Shown in pieces: positions 10,364 through 21,254 of a stretch of 64,000 bases of DNA. The notes under the pieces are model-generated. The model searched no databases and was not told the origin of the DNA. It was given only the letters and a program-made list of their open reading frames with translations. The stretch's first letter is position 1, and every line of letters begins with the position of its first letter. Location: contig OW203734.1 in NCBI GenBank assembly GCA_934045075.1, forward strand, positions 7,711,016 to 7,775,015, given 5' to 3'. The position numbers were made by a program, and so were the translations under genes. Source of the stretch: Yponomeuta sedellus. Lineage: Eukaryota; Arthropoda; Insecta; Lepidoptera; Yponomeutidae.

Positions 10364-10836
10364 CTATACTAATAAATAAAGATCACGAACTCTGTTTTTA
10401 AAGACAGCTGGGGAAGGAGAGCGCCTTATTGAGACCGGCAGATTATTCCACAGTCGGGCGGCCCTTACCGCAAATGAGTTGCCCAAGAACCTCGTAGGGT
10501 GATTTGGCGTCTTCAGCATCAGAGTCAGGTCAGATCGCAGTGCCATGGGAATCGCTGAGGTAAACAAAGCGCTCTTTGAGATGAGTCGGAGAGGCTGGAT
10601 TGAACAGTACTGAATAAAGAAGTGAGAGGATGTGAGCATTCCTACGAGAACGAATGGAGAGCCACTTGAGCTTAGTGCGGTATTCGGACACGTGGTCATA
10701 TTTGCGCAAGCCAAATATGAACCTTATAGCGAAGTTTTGGAGGCGCTCAAGTTTATTAAGTTGCTCTTCAGTCAAATCAAGATAGCTGGCATCAGCATAG
10801 TCGAGGATAGGGAGCAACAGAGATTGCGCATGTGCA
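10364..10836 (-). pseudogene. Jockey-like LINE reverse transcriptase C-terminus
   Basis: Minus-strand frames carry the thumb and tail of a non-LTR reverse transcriptase. 10530-10836 reads LLLPILDYADASYLDLTEEQ then KLERLQNFAIRFIFGLRK; a second frame (10364 to about 10550) continues NSFAVRAARLWNNLPVSIRR and SPAVFKNRVRDLYLL. One frameshift near 10545 separates them, so the ORF is broken. PxLDYxD and the RLWNxLPxxIR block are typical of jockey-like elements. The copy is 5'-truncated near 10836, usual for LINE insertions. Confidence 0.85.
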
Positions 10837-10939
10837 AGTACTTATACATCTCTCCGTAAGCTTCAAGGAATATTTAAAAAAAAGAATTAGCAAAATCGGT
10901 TCAGTTTCTCTCGAGATTTGCGCAATGTACTCATAAATT

Positions 10940-11205
10940 ACCCACTAAACCGGCAGAGACTACGTCAGAGCAGCTTTGCCGGTGTATCATCACTCCGCGG
11001 GCAGTACGGCCGGGCGCCGTGTGAACGGCCTCGCTCGGTCACGATTTGGGCTCTAGAGGACGCCGGAGGAGCTCCGTTTCCATGGTTGAGGAGTACGACA
11101 CGATGGTATACCCATAATAATGAATATTCTAGTTTGTTGACCAGACTCTCTTTGTGCACTTTTATGACAATAAAGTTTTTTGTATTGTATTGTAGCCTGC
11201 ATTAT
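10940..11205 (+). mobile_element. GC-rich retroposon 3' end
   Basis: A GC-rich block ending in ACAATAAAGTTTTTTGTATT and a TATTG repeat looks like the polyadenylated end of a retroelement. CATGGTTGAGGAGTACGACA lies upstream of it. I do not recognise the family; no second copy is in the window. Confidence 0.35.
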
Positions 11206-11425
11206 CTTTTAATGATTTTAGTTGACATTGAATTGAAGTGACTTTTTTGAGGTTTAACGAACTTATATTGAGGACCATCATTGAAACGGAAGGTCGAGAA
11301 GTAAATTTTTTTTGTCAAGTCATATAATATCGATTTTAAGATTTATTATATATTTATTAAACCTTTAAAATACGGTACAATGCGGTGGACTTAATGCCAC
11401 CTTAAGCATTTACAACATTATTTAC

Positions 11426-11638
11426 AGTCTGCTAGTTTTTAGAATATACCTCGGCTACTATCGGATATATTCGTGTAATAGAAATATCGGAACTACATAA
11501 TATGACACTTAATTAAATAAAATTAATAAAAAAAGTTTTATATAGTGCAGGAAGTAGTATTACACTCGTGTTTTATACTTACTGTGAAAACCGAAGCCTA
11601 CTCTAGAGCCCGAGGTAAATTCTAAAAGCTAACAGACT
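11426..11638. mobile_element. Small TIR element (MITE), copy 1
   Basis: Begins AGTCTGCTAGTTTTTAGAAT and ends with the near reverse complement (ATTCTAAAAGCTAACAGACT); the arms extend through ACCTCGG. 213 bp, no coding. TTAC flanks both ends and may be the target duplication. A second copy is at 40544-40738. Confidence 0.65.
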
Positions 11639-12775
11639 TTACTTACTTATAAGACACTTATAGAATTTCTGACATCCCAAGTTTAGTCCCATTTTCTGGG
11701 AATTTAAATTCAATAGACATCATAGTTCTAAGTATTGTTACATGACTCGCGAGGGCGATTAGACCCAGTTATATACATGTACGACTTTTAAGGTCAAGTT
11801 TTTGTTGAATAATGAGTTTTTTTCATTTTAGGTGTTTACTAATTATATTAGCCTTGAAAGATTGAAAATTAAGGTAAGGCACCATTGCGATAGACCAAAA
11901 GCGGTATGATCGAGGGAAATGGAGAAACATGAAACTTCGCTCTTTATATCAATTAAGTTTTCCTAGTGCTAGATTAAGTTGAATAGCTAAATGTGAGTGC
12001 ATTGGAAACACACAAACGATTAGTCACAACAACAACTTTACCCACATATACGTTCACTTATAAAGCCACCTGACTTTAGTCATGATCGGCCACCTAACTT
12101 AACCATTAGTGACCCAAACATTCTCAGAGTTCGCTTTAAAGAGGAGGTCACTTGTAGCTCTGAGATTAGCAGACTGCACTTTATCAAAGCCTACTTGGAT
12201 AGTCACGCTTGGTAAGTGGCAATGTATTTGGCGATACATAGCTTGAAACCCTCAGCGTTATTTGAAAGGTCACCAAAGGCATTGTTCGTTGCCTTCGACA
12301 CTTTATTGAGGAATAGTGTATGATTAGATGCAAAAGTTATCGTTAAATATCCAGTGAATTTTACGATGGTACCTCCCGGCTTATTGAATGAAAATAAATA
12401 AGATTTTTAATCATGAAGTACCTATATACATAAAAAGTTTATTTGCAATAGGAAAAAATGCAATAAATATCAGGCAAAAAAGTACGCAACGTAAGGCAAG
12501 AAAAGATACACAAAAGAGTCCGACACAAAAAAATGTGTTCTTATTCAGAAGAACATGACTCTTTCAACTTAAACTTTCGTAAGCAGCACTACACGGTATT
12601 CACTTAATTCCAGTTTCACTTACTGTTTTTTTTTTGTCGGGAAAGTTCGACTAGGTTTCGCTCTGATTTGCTGAGCTTAATCATGCTGAGCAGGGGCGGT
12701 GGTCGGATCGTCGGTTTCTCGTCTCTACTCCCCCAAGGGCAGACAAAATTTTAGGCAAAGGATTCCCCTTCCCAT
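11639..12775. other. AT-rich sequence, no recognised gene
   Basis: Mostly single-copy-looking. 12640-12780 is more GC-rich (AATCATGCTGAGCAGGGGCG) and may be an eroded retroelement end. Nothing else could be assigned. Confidence 0.3.
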
Positions 12776-12865
12776 CATGAAATGAAATGAAAAAGTTTTA
12801 TTCAAAGCGGCCCAAAAACTGCGCTTTAATGAACGTTACAATTCAAACTAGGTGTCCATTTCAAA
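12776..12865 (-). mobile_element. LINE tail with TGAAA repeat
   Basis: ATGAAATGAAATGAAAAAG then TTTTATTCAAAGCGGCCC is a reversed retroposon 3' end with a short repeat tail. Confidence 0.4.
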
Positions 12866-13187
12866 ACCTAGATTATTTTGAAGAAAAAATGGACAAGAAA
12901 GCTACAAACTTAGTCTTTTCAAAGTCCTTAATTGACTGAGTTTACATAATTATTTTAAAAGATAGAACTCTGGCTTAAATTCCAGATATCATTGTCATCT
13001 AACTAATCATGTTATAGAAGCCCTTGTGCTACAAAGTGTACTTAACACATTTTTGAACCGCGTTTTAGACAAGGTTATTATTCATCAGATCGTCCAAACC
13101 ACTGCCTAGGAGTGCTTCAAATTATTGCGCCCCCATCACTAAGACGGTAGCGAGCTTCATGTACTGTGCTGTCATGTTTTCCGAAGT

Positions 13188-13395
13188 AAGATAAGATAAG
13201 AATATTCTTTATTGTACACACCAGAAAATAATTACAGAGACAACAGTTACAAAAGAAGAGGTACAATTGGCGGCCTTATTGCTGATAGCAATTTCTTCCA
13301 GGCAACCTTAAATCGGAAAGATTGCTGAAGGAGAAGTACCTATAGGTAAAGAGATAGATAGAATATTCTTTATTATACACATAAATGAGATGGGA
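13188..13395 (-). mobile_element. Jockey-like LINE 3' UTR, two tails in line
   Basis: 13188-13357 repeats the 3' UTR seen at 10028 (AAGATAAGAATATTCTTTAT, GGCGGCCTTATTGCTGATAG). A second tail (GATAGATAGAATATTCTTTA) starts at about 13362, so two truncated copies abut in the same orientation. Confidence 0.7.
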
Positions 13396-13397
13396 GA

Positions 13398-13620
13398 AGG
13401 CCTGGGAGTAGATTCTGCTAATGCATTATGTTACAAAAACAACTGCGTGAACATCAACTTAATTTCGTTGCTGCTTCAAGTCTACGCGTGCACATACATC
13501 GAACCTTCTAGGCTTCAATGGTACGAAAAGACACCCAACTGATCTAAGCATGTATCCGTAATGGTACTATAATGCATTAATAGAATTGAGGCCCTGTGCC
13601 CTGCAGTGGGACTATAATAT
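13398..13620 (+). repeat. Unnamed dispersed repeat, copy 1
   Basis: Shares AGATTCTGCTAATGCATTAT-type sequence, AATTTCGTTGCTGCTTCAAG and ACCTTCTAGG with 25850-26050 (same strand). Ends in CCCTGTGCCCTGCAGTGGGA, a tail word common in moth retroposons. Confidence 0.55.
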
Positions 13621-13865
13621 ACGTAAAAAAGCCAAAAGCTTCTTGAGTGAACACGCCTACCAGATTGCTAGAATCGTCGATATTGATGGCTGAAGACATG
13701 AAAAAGTTGCGTGCTTAAAGCCTGTAAACAGAAGTAGAAAAAGGTAGGCTAGATGGTTTAGATTAATGTAGGTATTTAGCCTACAAAAGTTTTACTTACA
13801 GCTTTTTTGCTTGAGGAGTCTGATGACGTTTCATTTGACATATTTGGATGTAGTAAATAAATAAA

Positions 13866-14116
13866 TAATAATAATTATTATTATTCATGCACATATTACA
13901 CATATCTCGTTAGCCCTATACTAAGTAGAACTAAATGACTTGTGTTATAGGTGCTAACTCGACGATAGGTTTTTAATACAATAAATACATAGATAACATC
14001 CAAGACCCAAGACAAACTAGAAAAGTTCGTTTCCTAGTTTGACCCGGCCGGGGATCGAACCCGAGACCTTCGGTGGCACAGTCAGCGTGCCAAACCGCTG
14101 CGCCACCGAGGCCGTC
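13866..14116 (-). mobile_element. tRNA-headed SINE with ATT tail
   Basis: Minus strand: tRNA-like head (GACGGCCTCGGTGGCGCAGC, box B GGGTTCGATCCCCGGCCGGG), body with CTATCGTCGAGTTAGCACCT, and a 3' tail of ATT repeats at the left. Other copies at 19786, 26389 and 34813. Confidence 0.85.
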
Positions 14117-14157
14117 TATAAATTTTTAATAAATTTCTAAGCGACGACATTACAAAC

Positions 14158-14284
14158 ATGTAAATATATTGATACACTAGGGCTAGTGAAGCAAATAAAT
14201 TTCAGCTGTTTCCAGTGGGAATCAAAAACACGATCTCTGCTTTGGGAGTCCAACGTGTTAACACCAACACCAATGAGGCAGTCA
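14158..14284 (-). mobile_element. tRNA-headed SINE (family F), decayed
   Basis: Minus strand begins GACTGCCTCATTGGTGTTGG and has box-B-like TTTTTGATTCCCACTGG. It resembles 282-383 and 18735-18960 but is strongly mutated. Confidence 0.45.
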
Positions 14285-14358
14285 AATACACCAGTGATAA
14301 AGTCTAGTGATGCGGTTGTTCTCTGGAAGTGTAGATAGATAACATAACACTTATATAC

Positions 14359-14541
14359 AGGCACATACATTGCTTCTGGCTCCACACTAGGATACCCTGT
14401 GTCGTGGGAACGAGAAACAACGACATCATAAACATTTGAACATCCAAGACATGGGATTTTTCTTTGACACCAGCCGGGGTTCGAACCCGGGACCTCTTGC
14501 ATGGTAGTCAGATGCGCTACCGCTACGCCACATAGATCGTC
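14359..14541 (-). mobile_element. tRNA-headed SINE (family E)
   Basis: Minus strand: GTGGCGTAGCGGTAGCGCAT, then GTCCCGGGTTCGAACCCCGG, a good box A/box B pair, then a tail containing ACACAGGGTATCCTAGTGTG. Family members are at 40319-40500 (plus) and 47562-47657 (minus, tail only). Confidence 0.8.
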
Positions 14542-16059
14542 ATGGAATATTCTTATTAGTATATTGTATACAGAAATTACATTAACAGAATATATCTCCG
14601 TATCACAAAGATATATATGTATATATCCCTTATACCTATTAGTAATTACTCAATGAGAGGAAAGATTCAAGATGGCAGACGCGTCATTACTTTTTGGCTA
14701 AAAAATAACCGTATAGTGCTCCCAAATATTACATGTTGACAAATATTTTGTGAAATAAGGGCCATGGCTCATTTGTTGCTGGTTGTACTTGAAGTGATGA
14801 TGCGAGCCCTGTTAACGCATGTCCACACGGCGCGTCACGAAATAAATGACTAATAATTCTATGTAATTACTATGTTCACCGTATAAATATTATAATCGGG
14901 CGAATGTTTCCTTCGACGGTGCATTTAGACTGGACAAGCGCACAAATTTCGCTTTCACACACTCCACGAGTCGAATCTACAGTAAGTTCAAATTTTATCG
15001 GCCTTTACGATAACGTTTATAGTGTCTAGAGTACAGAATGGACAAAGATATCATGATGTAGATCTATGGTAACTGCGTATACGAAACAGGTCTAATCGCG
15101 ATTATTTATTAGTTACAATGTAAATTACCTTAATTCCTGATATTGCTGTTTAATACATATAACTTTAGTCATTCATTACGAAATACGTTAGTTCTTCTGA
15201 TGCCTATATTGTAACATATAAAACTTATATTATTCGAATATTTATATGCCTTCTTTGAGAGAGAGTAGTCCCTGGTATCTGTCTACCCCTCTGGGATGCT
15301 GGCGTGAGGTTATGTATGTATGCTATCTTAAGTCACAACGGGAAAATAGTGATAATTATCTTCTTTTGTAATATGTTTTTGCAAAATATTTAACATCGTA
15401 AATGTCCATACAATCTAGAACTTAATTAGTTTGCCAAGAATTGGTGAATACAAGTGGTAAAGTAACCTATGTCAATACTTCCGGTGTTCTCACAATGCTT
15501 TCCTTAATAATTAGCTAGTCCTATTGTGGCAGTACTACTGCTTTTAAATGTTCACAAAAGCACATACATAACGGAAACGAACCCATGACGTCATGGATGT
15601 ACCTGATTTTCTTTCTTTGCTATGTTTAGTTAACGTATGTAAGTCTAACGAATAAAACATGCAGCACGGTAGTTATTGGTTCGGTGAGTCTAAATCCGCC
15701 GTTTTATAATCGTCTTCGTATTTCCTTTAATAAGTCCGAGTAGGTTCACGATTTATACCCGCATCGATCATAGAGGATTGCTATCAGCGGAGTGATAATG
15801 TCGTCACGACTATGAGAACGTTTAGCGGTATGATATCATCGGCCCATATTCACCCCAGTTCCTATTGCGGCTTCCTTTTATTTAAATCACCCCGTGTATG
15901 TCATACGTTGTTTATTGTAACTCTGCTAGTGATATCATCATTATTATCGTGTTGTGTTTGCATATCTTGATCTCATTGAGGTCTGTGCAATCTGCGATCT
16001 CAGATACTTGTGGATAGTTGCTGAACTTTAGCCAAAGCCTTCTCAAATTTTCTGCTGTC
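14542..16059. other. Largely repeat-free sequence
   Basis: Apart from the LINE tail at 15262-15322 (plus; CCTCTGGGATGCTGGCGTGA then TTATGTATGTATG) this stretch holds no recognised repeat, which makes it one of the better places to look for host function. It includes the TATA/donor candidate at 14882-14987. Confidence 0.35.
14882..14987 (+). promoter_or_regulatory. Candidate TATA promoter and first exon
   Basis: TATAAATA at 14882-14889 is followed about 95 bp later by a perfect splice-donor word GTAAGT at 14982-14987. The segment between is less AT-rich than its surroundings and lacks repeats. A frame from the ATG at 14903 stays open to the donor, but that ATG lies only 14 bp past the TATA box, upstream of any expected start site, so the segment would more likely be a 5' UTR. 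No downstream exon was recognised. Motif-based inference only. Confidence 0.3.
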
Positions 16060-16125
16060 TCTCGTTTTTTGGTGTACAGTAAAAAAAAATTGTTTTAGGT
16101 TACCTTATCTTATCTTATCTTCTTA
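16060..16125 (+). mobile_element. LINE tail
   Basis: TTGGTGTACAGTAAAAAAAA followed by CCTTATCTTATCTTATCTTC is the plus-strand 3' end of the jockey-like LINE family. Confidence 0.6.
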
Positions 16126-16187
16126 TTAGGTACCTTACTAGCCTCTGTCTGAGAACTATTTATTTCATAAATTTTTGACGCTAACCG

Positions 16188-16340
16188 TGAAGGAAACCAT
16201 CGTGAGGAAACTTGAGTATCTGAGGTGTTCAAATTCCTCGGCGCTTCAAATTGCCAGTCGGCGATGGGCACGCTTGGTAATTAAGCACATACGCTTTCTC
16301 TGTGAGAAGGTCTGTGCTCTACAATGAGATAAAAAAAAAT
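16188..16340 (+). mobile_element. Family G SINE body fragment
   Basis: AACCATCGTGAGGAAACTTG, AATTGCCAGTCGGCGATGGG and GTGAGAAGGTCTGTGCTCTA are ordered words of a common moth SINE body; the tRNA head is missing. Confidence 0.6.
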
Positions 16341-16571
16341 ATTTTTGTCTGACAGAGATTTCAAAATCCTCTCTTGCATCTCCCCCTATATACTCGTACA
16401 TATTCCTTTCCTTCCTACAATTGGCGTCAAAACTATGATTAATATCAGAACAAGTCATATTATTTTCTAGAAGGACAGGTACTAATTTCACTCGAAATAG
16501 CTGCGATTTTCCTTATCATCAGTCTATAAAAAAAACAGTGTAACCGAAAACAGACGTTAAATACATTATAT

Positions 16572-17050
16572 ATTATTTCTAATGCACTAACCCGTGCTAA
16601 GGACAATTTTAAAAACCTATTTAGAGGCTAAAAATTCCACCCATGCCGGGATTCGAACGCGCGACCTCTGGCTATCCGTGCCAGCGCCCCAACTGATGGG
16701 TGTGACGGCATGGGTGGAATTTTTAGCCTCTAAATAGGTTTTTTTAAAAGTTGTCCTTAGCACGGGTTAGTGCATTAGAAATAATATATAATCATGTGGG
16801 TACAGTGATATCATTCCGATGTAAAACCTAACTGCAAAGTAGGTACTCGGGGCTGCAAGTGATGCAAATTACTTCAGCCATATGTCACTGCCTGTACGTA
16901 TACAGAGAATGTTGTAAAGAGGTTCGAAATTTCACTGATGCCGGTGAGTCGCCCATTAGCTCAGTTGGTAAGAGCGCTGGCACGTATAGCCAGAGGTTGC
17001 GGGTTCGAATCCCGGCATGGGTGGAATTTTTGGCTTCTAAATAGGTTTTA
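16572..17050. repeat. tRNA-like repeat, foldback plus one unit
   Basis: Arms 16572-16648 and 16706-16785 are near-perfect inverted repeats that include CTAATGCACTAACCCGTGCT and CCTATTTAGAGGCTAAAAAT, with a 57-nt spacer holding a reversed tRNA-like piece. A full unit follows with a plus-strand tRNA-like segment at 16951-17023 (GCCCATTAGCTCAGTTGGTA; T-arm GGGTTCGAATCCCGGC). That segment has an extra A in the D-loop region. Same family as 5021-5460. Confidence 0.75.
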
Positions 17051-18123
17051 AACGTTAAATACTTTTAGATTAGTTTTTCAAATCACTTTGTAACGTGAAA
17101 AGGCTTCATTTTGATGAGAAATAATAAGAAACGTCTCCATTTGGAAAGGATACGTGTTCGTAACATCTCACAGATGCGTGTAGAGAAAGTAAAGAGTCTC
17201 CGTTTCCGTTTCCAAGATACTTCAACCCATCAAAACCCCTACCTCTTGAACTTATTAAAGCAATTCGAAATATGAAATTAATACTGTCATTCAATTTCGA
17301 AACGTCAGATCAAGATTATGTGCCACAACGAACCGCAACGCGATGTCATGAGCGTAATTGTTTTTTGTATTTAGGATGTCGTGGGCGTCTCTTTTTATTT
17401 GTCGATTTTAATAGGGGACTCCCGCTGGCACCGCCATGTAAGATTGATAGATGATATGGAACGTGAAGTTGTTTTATCGTACTCACTTCGCTGAGAGCAA
17501 GGCTTTTTATGGTGCAATGCTGTGATGGTGACTTAGTCGCCTTGAAAGACTGGCTGGCTGTATTTATTTGGACTTTGTGAAATTTAAAAAGAAAAACGCG
17601 CCATTTCGAACGCGTCCAAAAAGGTGCGCGCAAATACTGCGTGGAAATGAGACTGGCTATATGTAGCATTTTTTTTTAATAAATTATTAAATTGTTTGGC
17701 TGCTACGTTTACAATAATGACTGGCGAAAAGTAGGCCATTTGATTGTATTTTTAAAGAAAGAATAAAACTAGTCTAGATTTTATCTCATCAGAGACTCGT
17801 GTACTAAAAATCAAAACAAGAGACGATCACTTCACAGCTGCTCGAATCTAAACGGGTATTTCACAGCACTTACTCCCACGCAATAAGGACTATAGTCTCG
17901 GATATTTTTATCACAAGTTTTAAATTTGTAATCTCGAATGGATCTTTAGGTAAAAGCCATTTGTCAGGCGGTGGGTCGGAGGTTAAGACGGCTCGTTTCA
18001 ATCAACCTTTGGTGGGAAGACGAACGGACGGACGATGCGACGATCAATTATTGTATGTAAAACGGGGCCCAATCATAATATTGATGGATTTTGGAGGTCA
18101 GTGGATGTAGTTAGGTACAGTCA
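17051..18123. other. Unassigned sequence
   Basis: No recognised repeat. A 107-codon minus frame (17346-17669) shows no family resemblance. A short word ACGAACGGACGGACGATGCG near 18020 looks like the CCGTCCGT block found near ends of moth transposons. Confidence 0.25.
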
Positions 18124-18133
18124 GGTAAAACTT

Positions 18134-18395
18134 GCTGTGTGGTGTCGGCCTAGAGAATAGCACCAACCCAAATTCTTCCCGCCGGTGTCGTAAAAGGCGA
18201 CTAAGGGACACAAACCGGGGGGTGGGCAGCAGCGCCCCCTGCAGTAAAATTCCACCAAACTGTGATCCCCAACCCGCATGCCCAGCGTGGGGATTATGGG
18301 CATTACCCCCCAATGATGGCACAACCTTCCGCTATGGCGCTCATTGGAAGAGGGTTGTGTCTAGCAGTGGACTAATATAGCCTGAAGAAGAAGAA
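18134..18395 (+). mobile_element. RTE-tailed SINE with target duplication
   Basis: Reference copy of the family. Head GTGTGGTGTCGGCCTAGAG, then GTGTCGTAAAAGGCGACTAA, body, and 3' tail CCTGAAGAAGAAGAA. GGTAAAACTT flanks it at 18124-18133 and 18396-18405, a 10-bp target duplication. The last ~65 bp (from about 18330) match the 3' end of the RTE-type LINE at 455-788 and 2341-2606, so the SINE likely uses that LINE's enzyme. Confidence 0.85.
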
Positions 18396-18405
18396 GGTAA
18401 AACTT

Positions 18406-18734
18406 CGACCAAATTGAAAATGAAAAAATTCAAATTCTTCATTGGACTAAAAACAAATTTTTACAAAGGCGAGCTTAAAACTAGATAGTATTTTCTTTCA
18501 GCCAACCCACGATAATGCGAAGGGGTAGTGCCAGTAAACAATATAATTTAGGAGTGATTTATTACATAACCTAGGTTAACTAAATAATACAAATGTATTT
18601 TTAATACTTATATAAAATACAAATTAGGGAACGTATTTTGAAATTTAAATTGCTACAAAGGTATTTCCTGAGAAAATTTCTTGTAAATTACTTAGGATTT
18701 GGTGTAAATTAAAAAGCACAATACTGATCGATCA
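18406..18734. other. AT-rich sequence with a retroposon scrap
   Basis: 18460-18540 (GGCGAGCTTAAAACTAGATA) is related to 825-900. The rest is plain AT-rich sequence. Confidence 0.3.
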
Positions 18735-18960
18735 ATACGACTGCCTCGTTGGTCAAGCGGTAACGCACTCGTCTTCTAAAGCAGAGGCCATGCGTTCAAT
18801 TCCTGCTAGAGGCCGCCATACATGTGATTTTAGAGTAATGCATGTGCTTGTGATATATTTGTTTGATAACTATAGCCAAGGTATCCTAGGATGGGACTAG
18901 AACGAGTGATGAGAATTATTTTTTGTTTATTTAGTAATAATAAAATAATACAATAAAGAA
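18735..18960 (+). mobile_element. tRNA-headed SINE (family F), best copy
   Basis: ACTGCCTCGTTGGTCAAGCG (box A region) and GCCATGCGTTCAATTCCTGC (box B region) are followed by a body with AAGGTATCCTAGGATGGGAC and an AATAATAAAATAATAC tail. The GTATCCTAG word is shared with family E bodies. Confidence 0.65.
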
Positions 18961-19361
18961 AAATATCACATGCACAAATTATAAAGTTAACTTAAACTAA
19001 GCAAATCCACAATTGTATCGTCATAAGTATATGTGAAAAAAAATTGTAATTTATTTCAACCTAAAGAATTTACATTCTCTTTGCTGAATTTCAATTTAAT
19101 ATTTTAGCCGCTACCTTCGGATCATATTTATTGCGCAAAACGGTAGCGGGATAAAAAAACTGAACTCTGATAATCTTTTCAAAAATTATCTAAAGCTTAC
19201 AACATTAGATCTTATATGATAAGATTTCACGAATGCCATCAACCTTCTTAACCGTGCCGATGGCAAGCCTTCGTGGTGAAAGGGTTTGCCAATCATCGCA
19301 AAGGACTCGTTGATTGTTGCCCAGGGTGCACTGGACGTACGGGCTCAGTAAATACGTTAAC

Positions 19362-19715
19362 AACCCTTGTATGTCCCCACTGCTGGGGCACGGGTCTCCT
19401 CCTGCATCGCAGGAAGGTTAGGCTATACTCCACCATGGGGGCCAAGTCCGGGTTGGTGGAGGATTGTAAGACAGTGGCGGGCCTTACCGTCGGAAGTTAT
19501 CAAGCGGCCCATAAGGCCTCTGACATGGCTTAACGACTGACATTACGCTCGTGGCCTAGGCGAACCAAGTGATTGAAATCAATAACTTGAGTTAAACAAC
19601 AACAGGCGCGGTCAGGTGCAGGATGGGTGACCGTCCCGTGACTACCGCTAGTGGCGTTTTTCCGAGCGCCTTCGTGCTTCGCAAGGAACGTTAAGCCGTT
19701 AGTGCTGGCTGACAG
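19362..19715. mobile_element. 5S-type SINE with inverted head
   Basis: 19362-19546 is the tail half on the minus strand (CAACCCTTGTATGTCCCCAC to GCTTAACGACTGACATTAC). From 19547 the head half runs on the plus strand (GCTCGTGGCCTAGGCGAACC, GGCGCGGTCAGGTGCAGGAT, GGGTGACCGTCCCGTGACTA). A single copy whose 5' part flipped during insertion explains this simply. Confidence 0.8.
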
Positions 19716-19785
19716 TAAATAGGTGGTTCGAGAATTATTAAAATCGTGGATAAAAGACAATCCGTGGATAGTCAGTAAAAGAAGA

Positions 19786-20043
19786 ATGAAGAATAAGAAT
19801 AAATATTCATGGACGTACATGGACCTACACAGATCTCGTTAGCCCTATACTAAGTACAACTAAATGACTTGTGTTATAGGTGCTAACTCGACGATAGATT
19901 TAATACAATAAATACATAGATAACATCCAAGACCCGAGACAGACTAGAAAAGTTCGTTTCCTAGTTTGACCCGGCCGGGGATCGAACCCGAGACCTTCGG
20001 TTTTACAGTCAGCGTGCTAAACCGCTGCGCCACCGAGGCCGTC
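19786..20043 (-). mobile_element. tRNA-headed SINE with ATT tail
   Basis: Same family as 13866-14116. Tail AATAAGAATAAATATTC on the left, box B (reverse) GGGGATCGAACCCGAGACCT, head ending GAGGCCGTC at 20043. Confidence 0.85.
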
Positions 20044-20918
20044 TAGTAGTAGTAACTTTAGTCGAAATTGTTATTACAATGAGGAATTAGAATCCACACT
20101 GGAGAGCTTGTTGGCGTAATGAATAAGAGTCTTTAACAATGACAAAGTCCTTCTTATCTCAGCATTGAAGAATGTTGGTTGGTAATATAAGAAGCATAGT
20201 AAAAACCAGTTTTTATTATGCATTTAACTTTAACGGGCTAGAGTCAATCCTTGGCAAGATTAAACTATTTCGTCATTGTAGTTACCTAAAAATATAGTGG
20301 TATTTAAAAGCAGATTAACACATTTTTGTGCTAGATAGGCTAGAGGTAGATGAATCTGTAGGGTGTTATGAGAATACCGTTATATTATTTCCAAAAATAA
20401 GGGCCATGAAAATAGACGTTTTTTTGGACTGTTATAACCTAATCTAAAACGATCAGTAACGTACTCGACGTTTTTTACGTATTATAGAAGATTTGATAAA
20501 CCCTGTATAGACTGGATTGGAGATTTTACAACTTAAAAACGTTTCACTAATACTCAGCCTTAATCTATTTAAGCATTTGAATAGACGCAGAGGTTATGTC
20601 ATCGAACTTAAGGTAGACTTCCTTAGACGATTGTACCTACGATAGGTAAGTGTGTTGGAGTGAATGTGACTTTCACATGTTACTTTAAATTCATAGGCTA
20701 ATAACTGTTAGCAAATTAACATTTTGTTAACAATTATACTGATACGTCCGCAGACCAATTTTATGCAGATTTTTCACGTCTGATGACTCTAGGCAAAATA
20801 AATACGCGTTAGCTACACCGAAAAGTACCTAAGCCTTTCTTTTCAGAGTCGTGCGTGACATCTACACAAGACGTGAAGTCATAGTCAAAGTAAAAAAAAA
20901 TTATTGACTATAGAAACA
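20044..20918. other. AT-rich sequence, nothing recognised
   Basis: No repeat family, RNA gene or convincing frame seen. Confidence 0.3.
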
Positions 20919-21050
20919 AAGGCCCGCCACTGTCTTACAATCCTCTACCAACCCGGACATGGCCCATGTGGTGGAGTATGGCCTAACCTTCCTGCGATGC
21001 AGGAGGAGGACCCGTGCCCCAGCAGTGGGGACATACAAGGGTTGAGATCG
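20919..21050 (+). mobile_element. 5S-type SINE tail, 5'-truncated
   Basis: Plus-strand tail from GGCCCGCCACTGTCTTACAA to GACATACAAGGGTTGAGATC. Head absent, as expected for incomplete reverse transcription. Confidence 0.8.
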
Positions 21051-21254
21051 TAACGAAATGTTTACCTAATGAACGTCAAAGCTGTTAGTCTTAAAATTAA
21101 TAAGTTATATGAAGAAGAAACTAACTTCAAACATTCTTAAGAATGCATTACCTGCAAACAGTTTCTTCAGTATCAATCATTTTAACCAAGTTTTCACGAA
21201 CTGATGCCTCAAATAATTTTCGGTATTTTCTAGCCCAAGGAAATATTTAACAAG

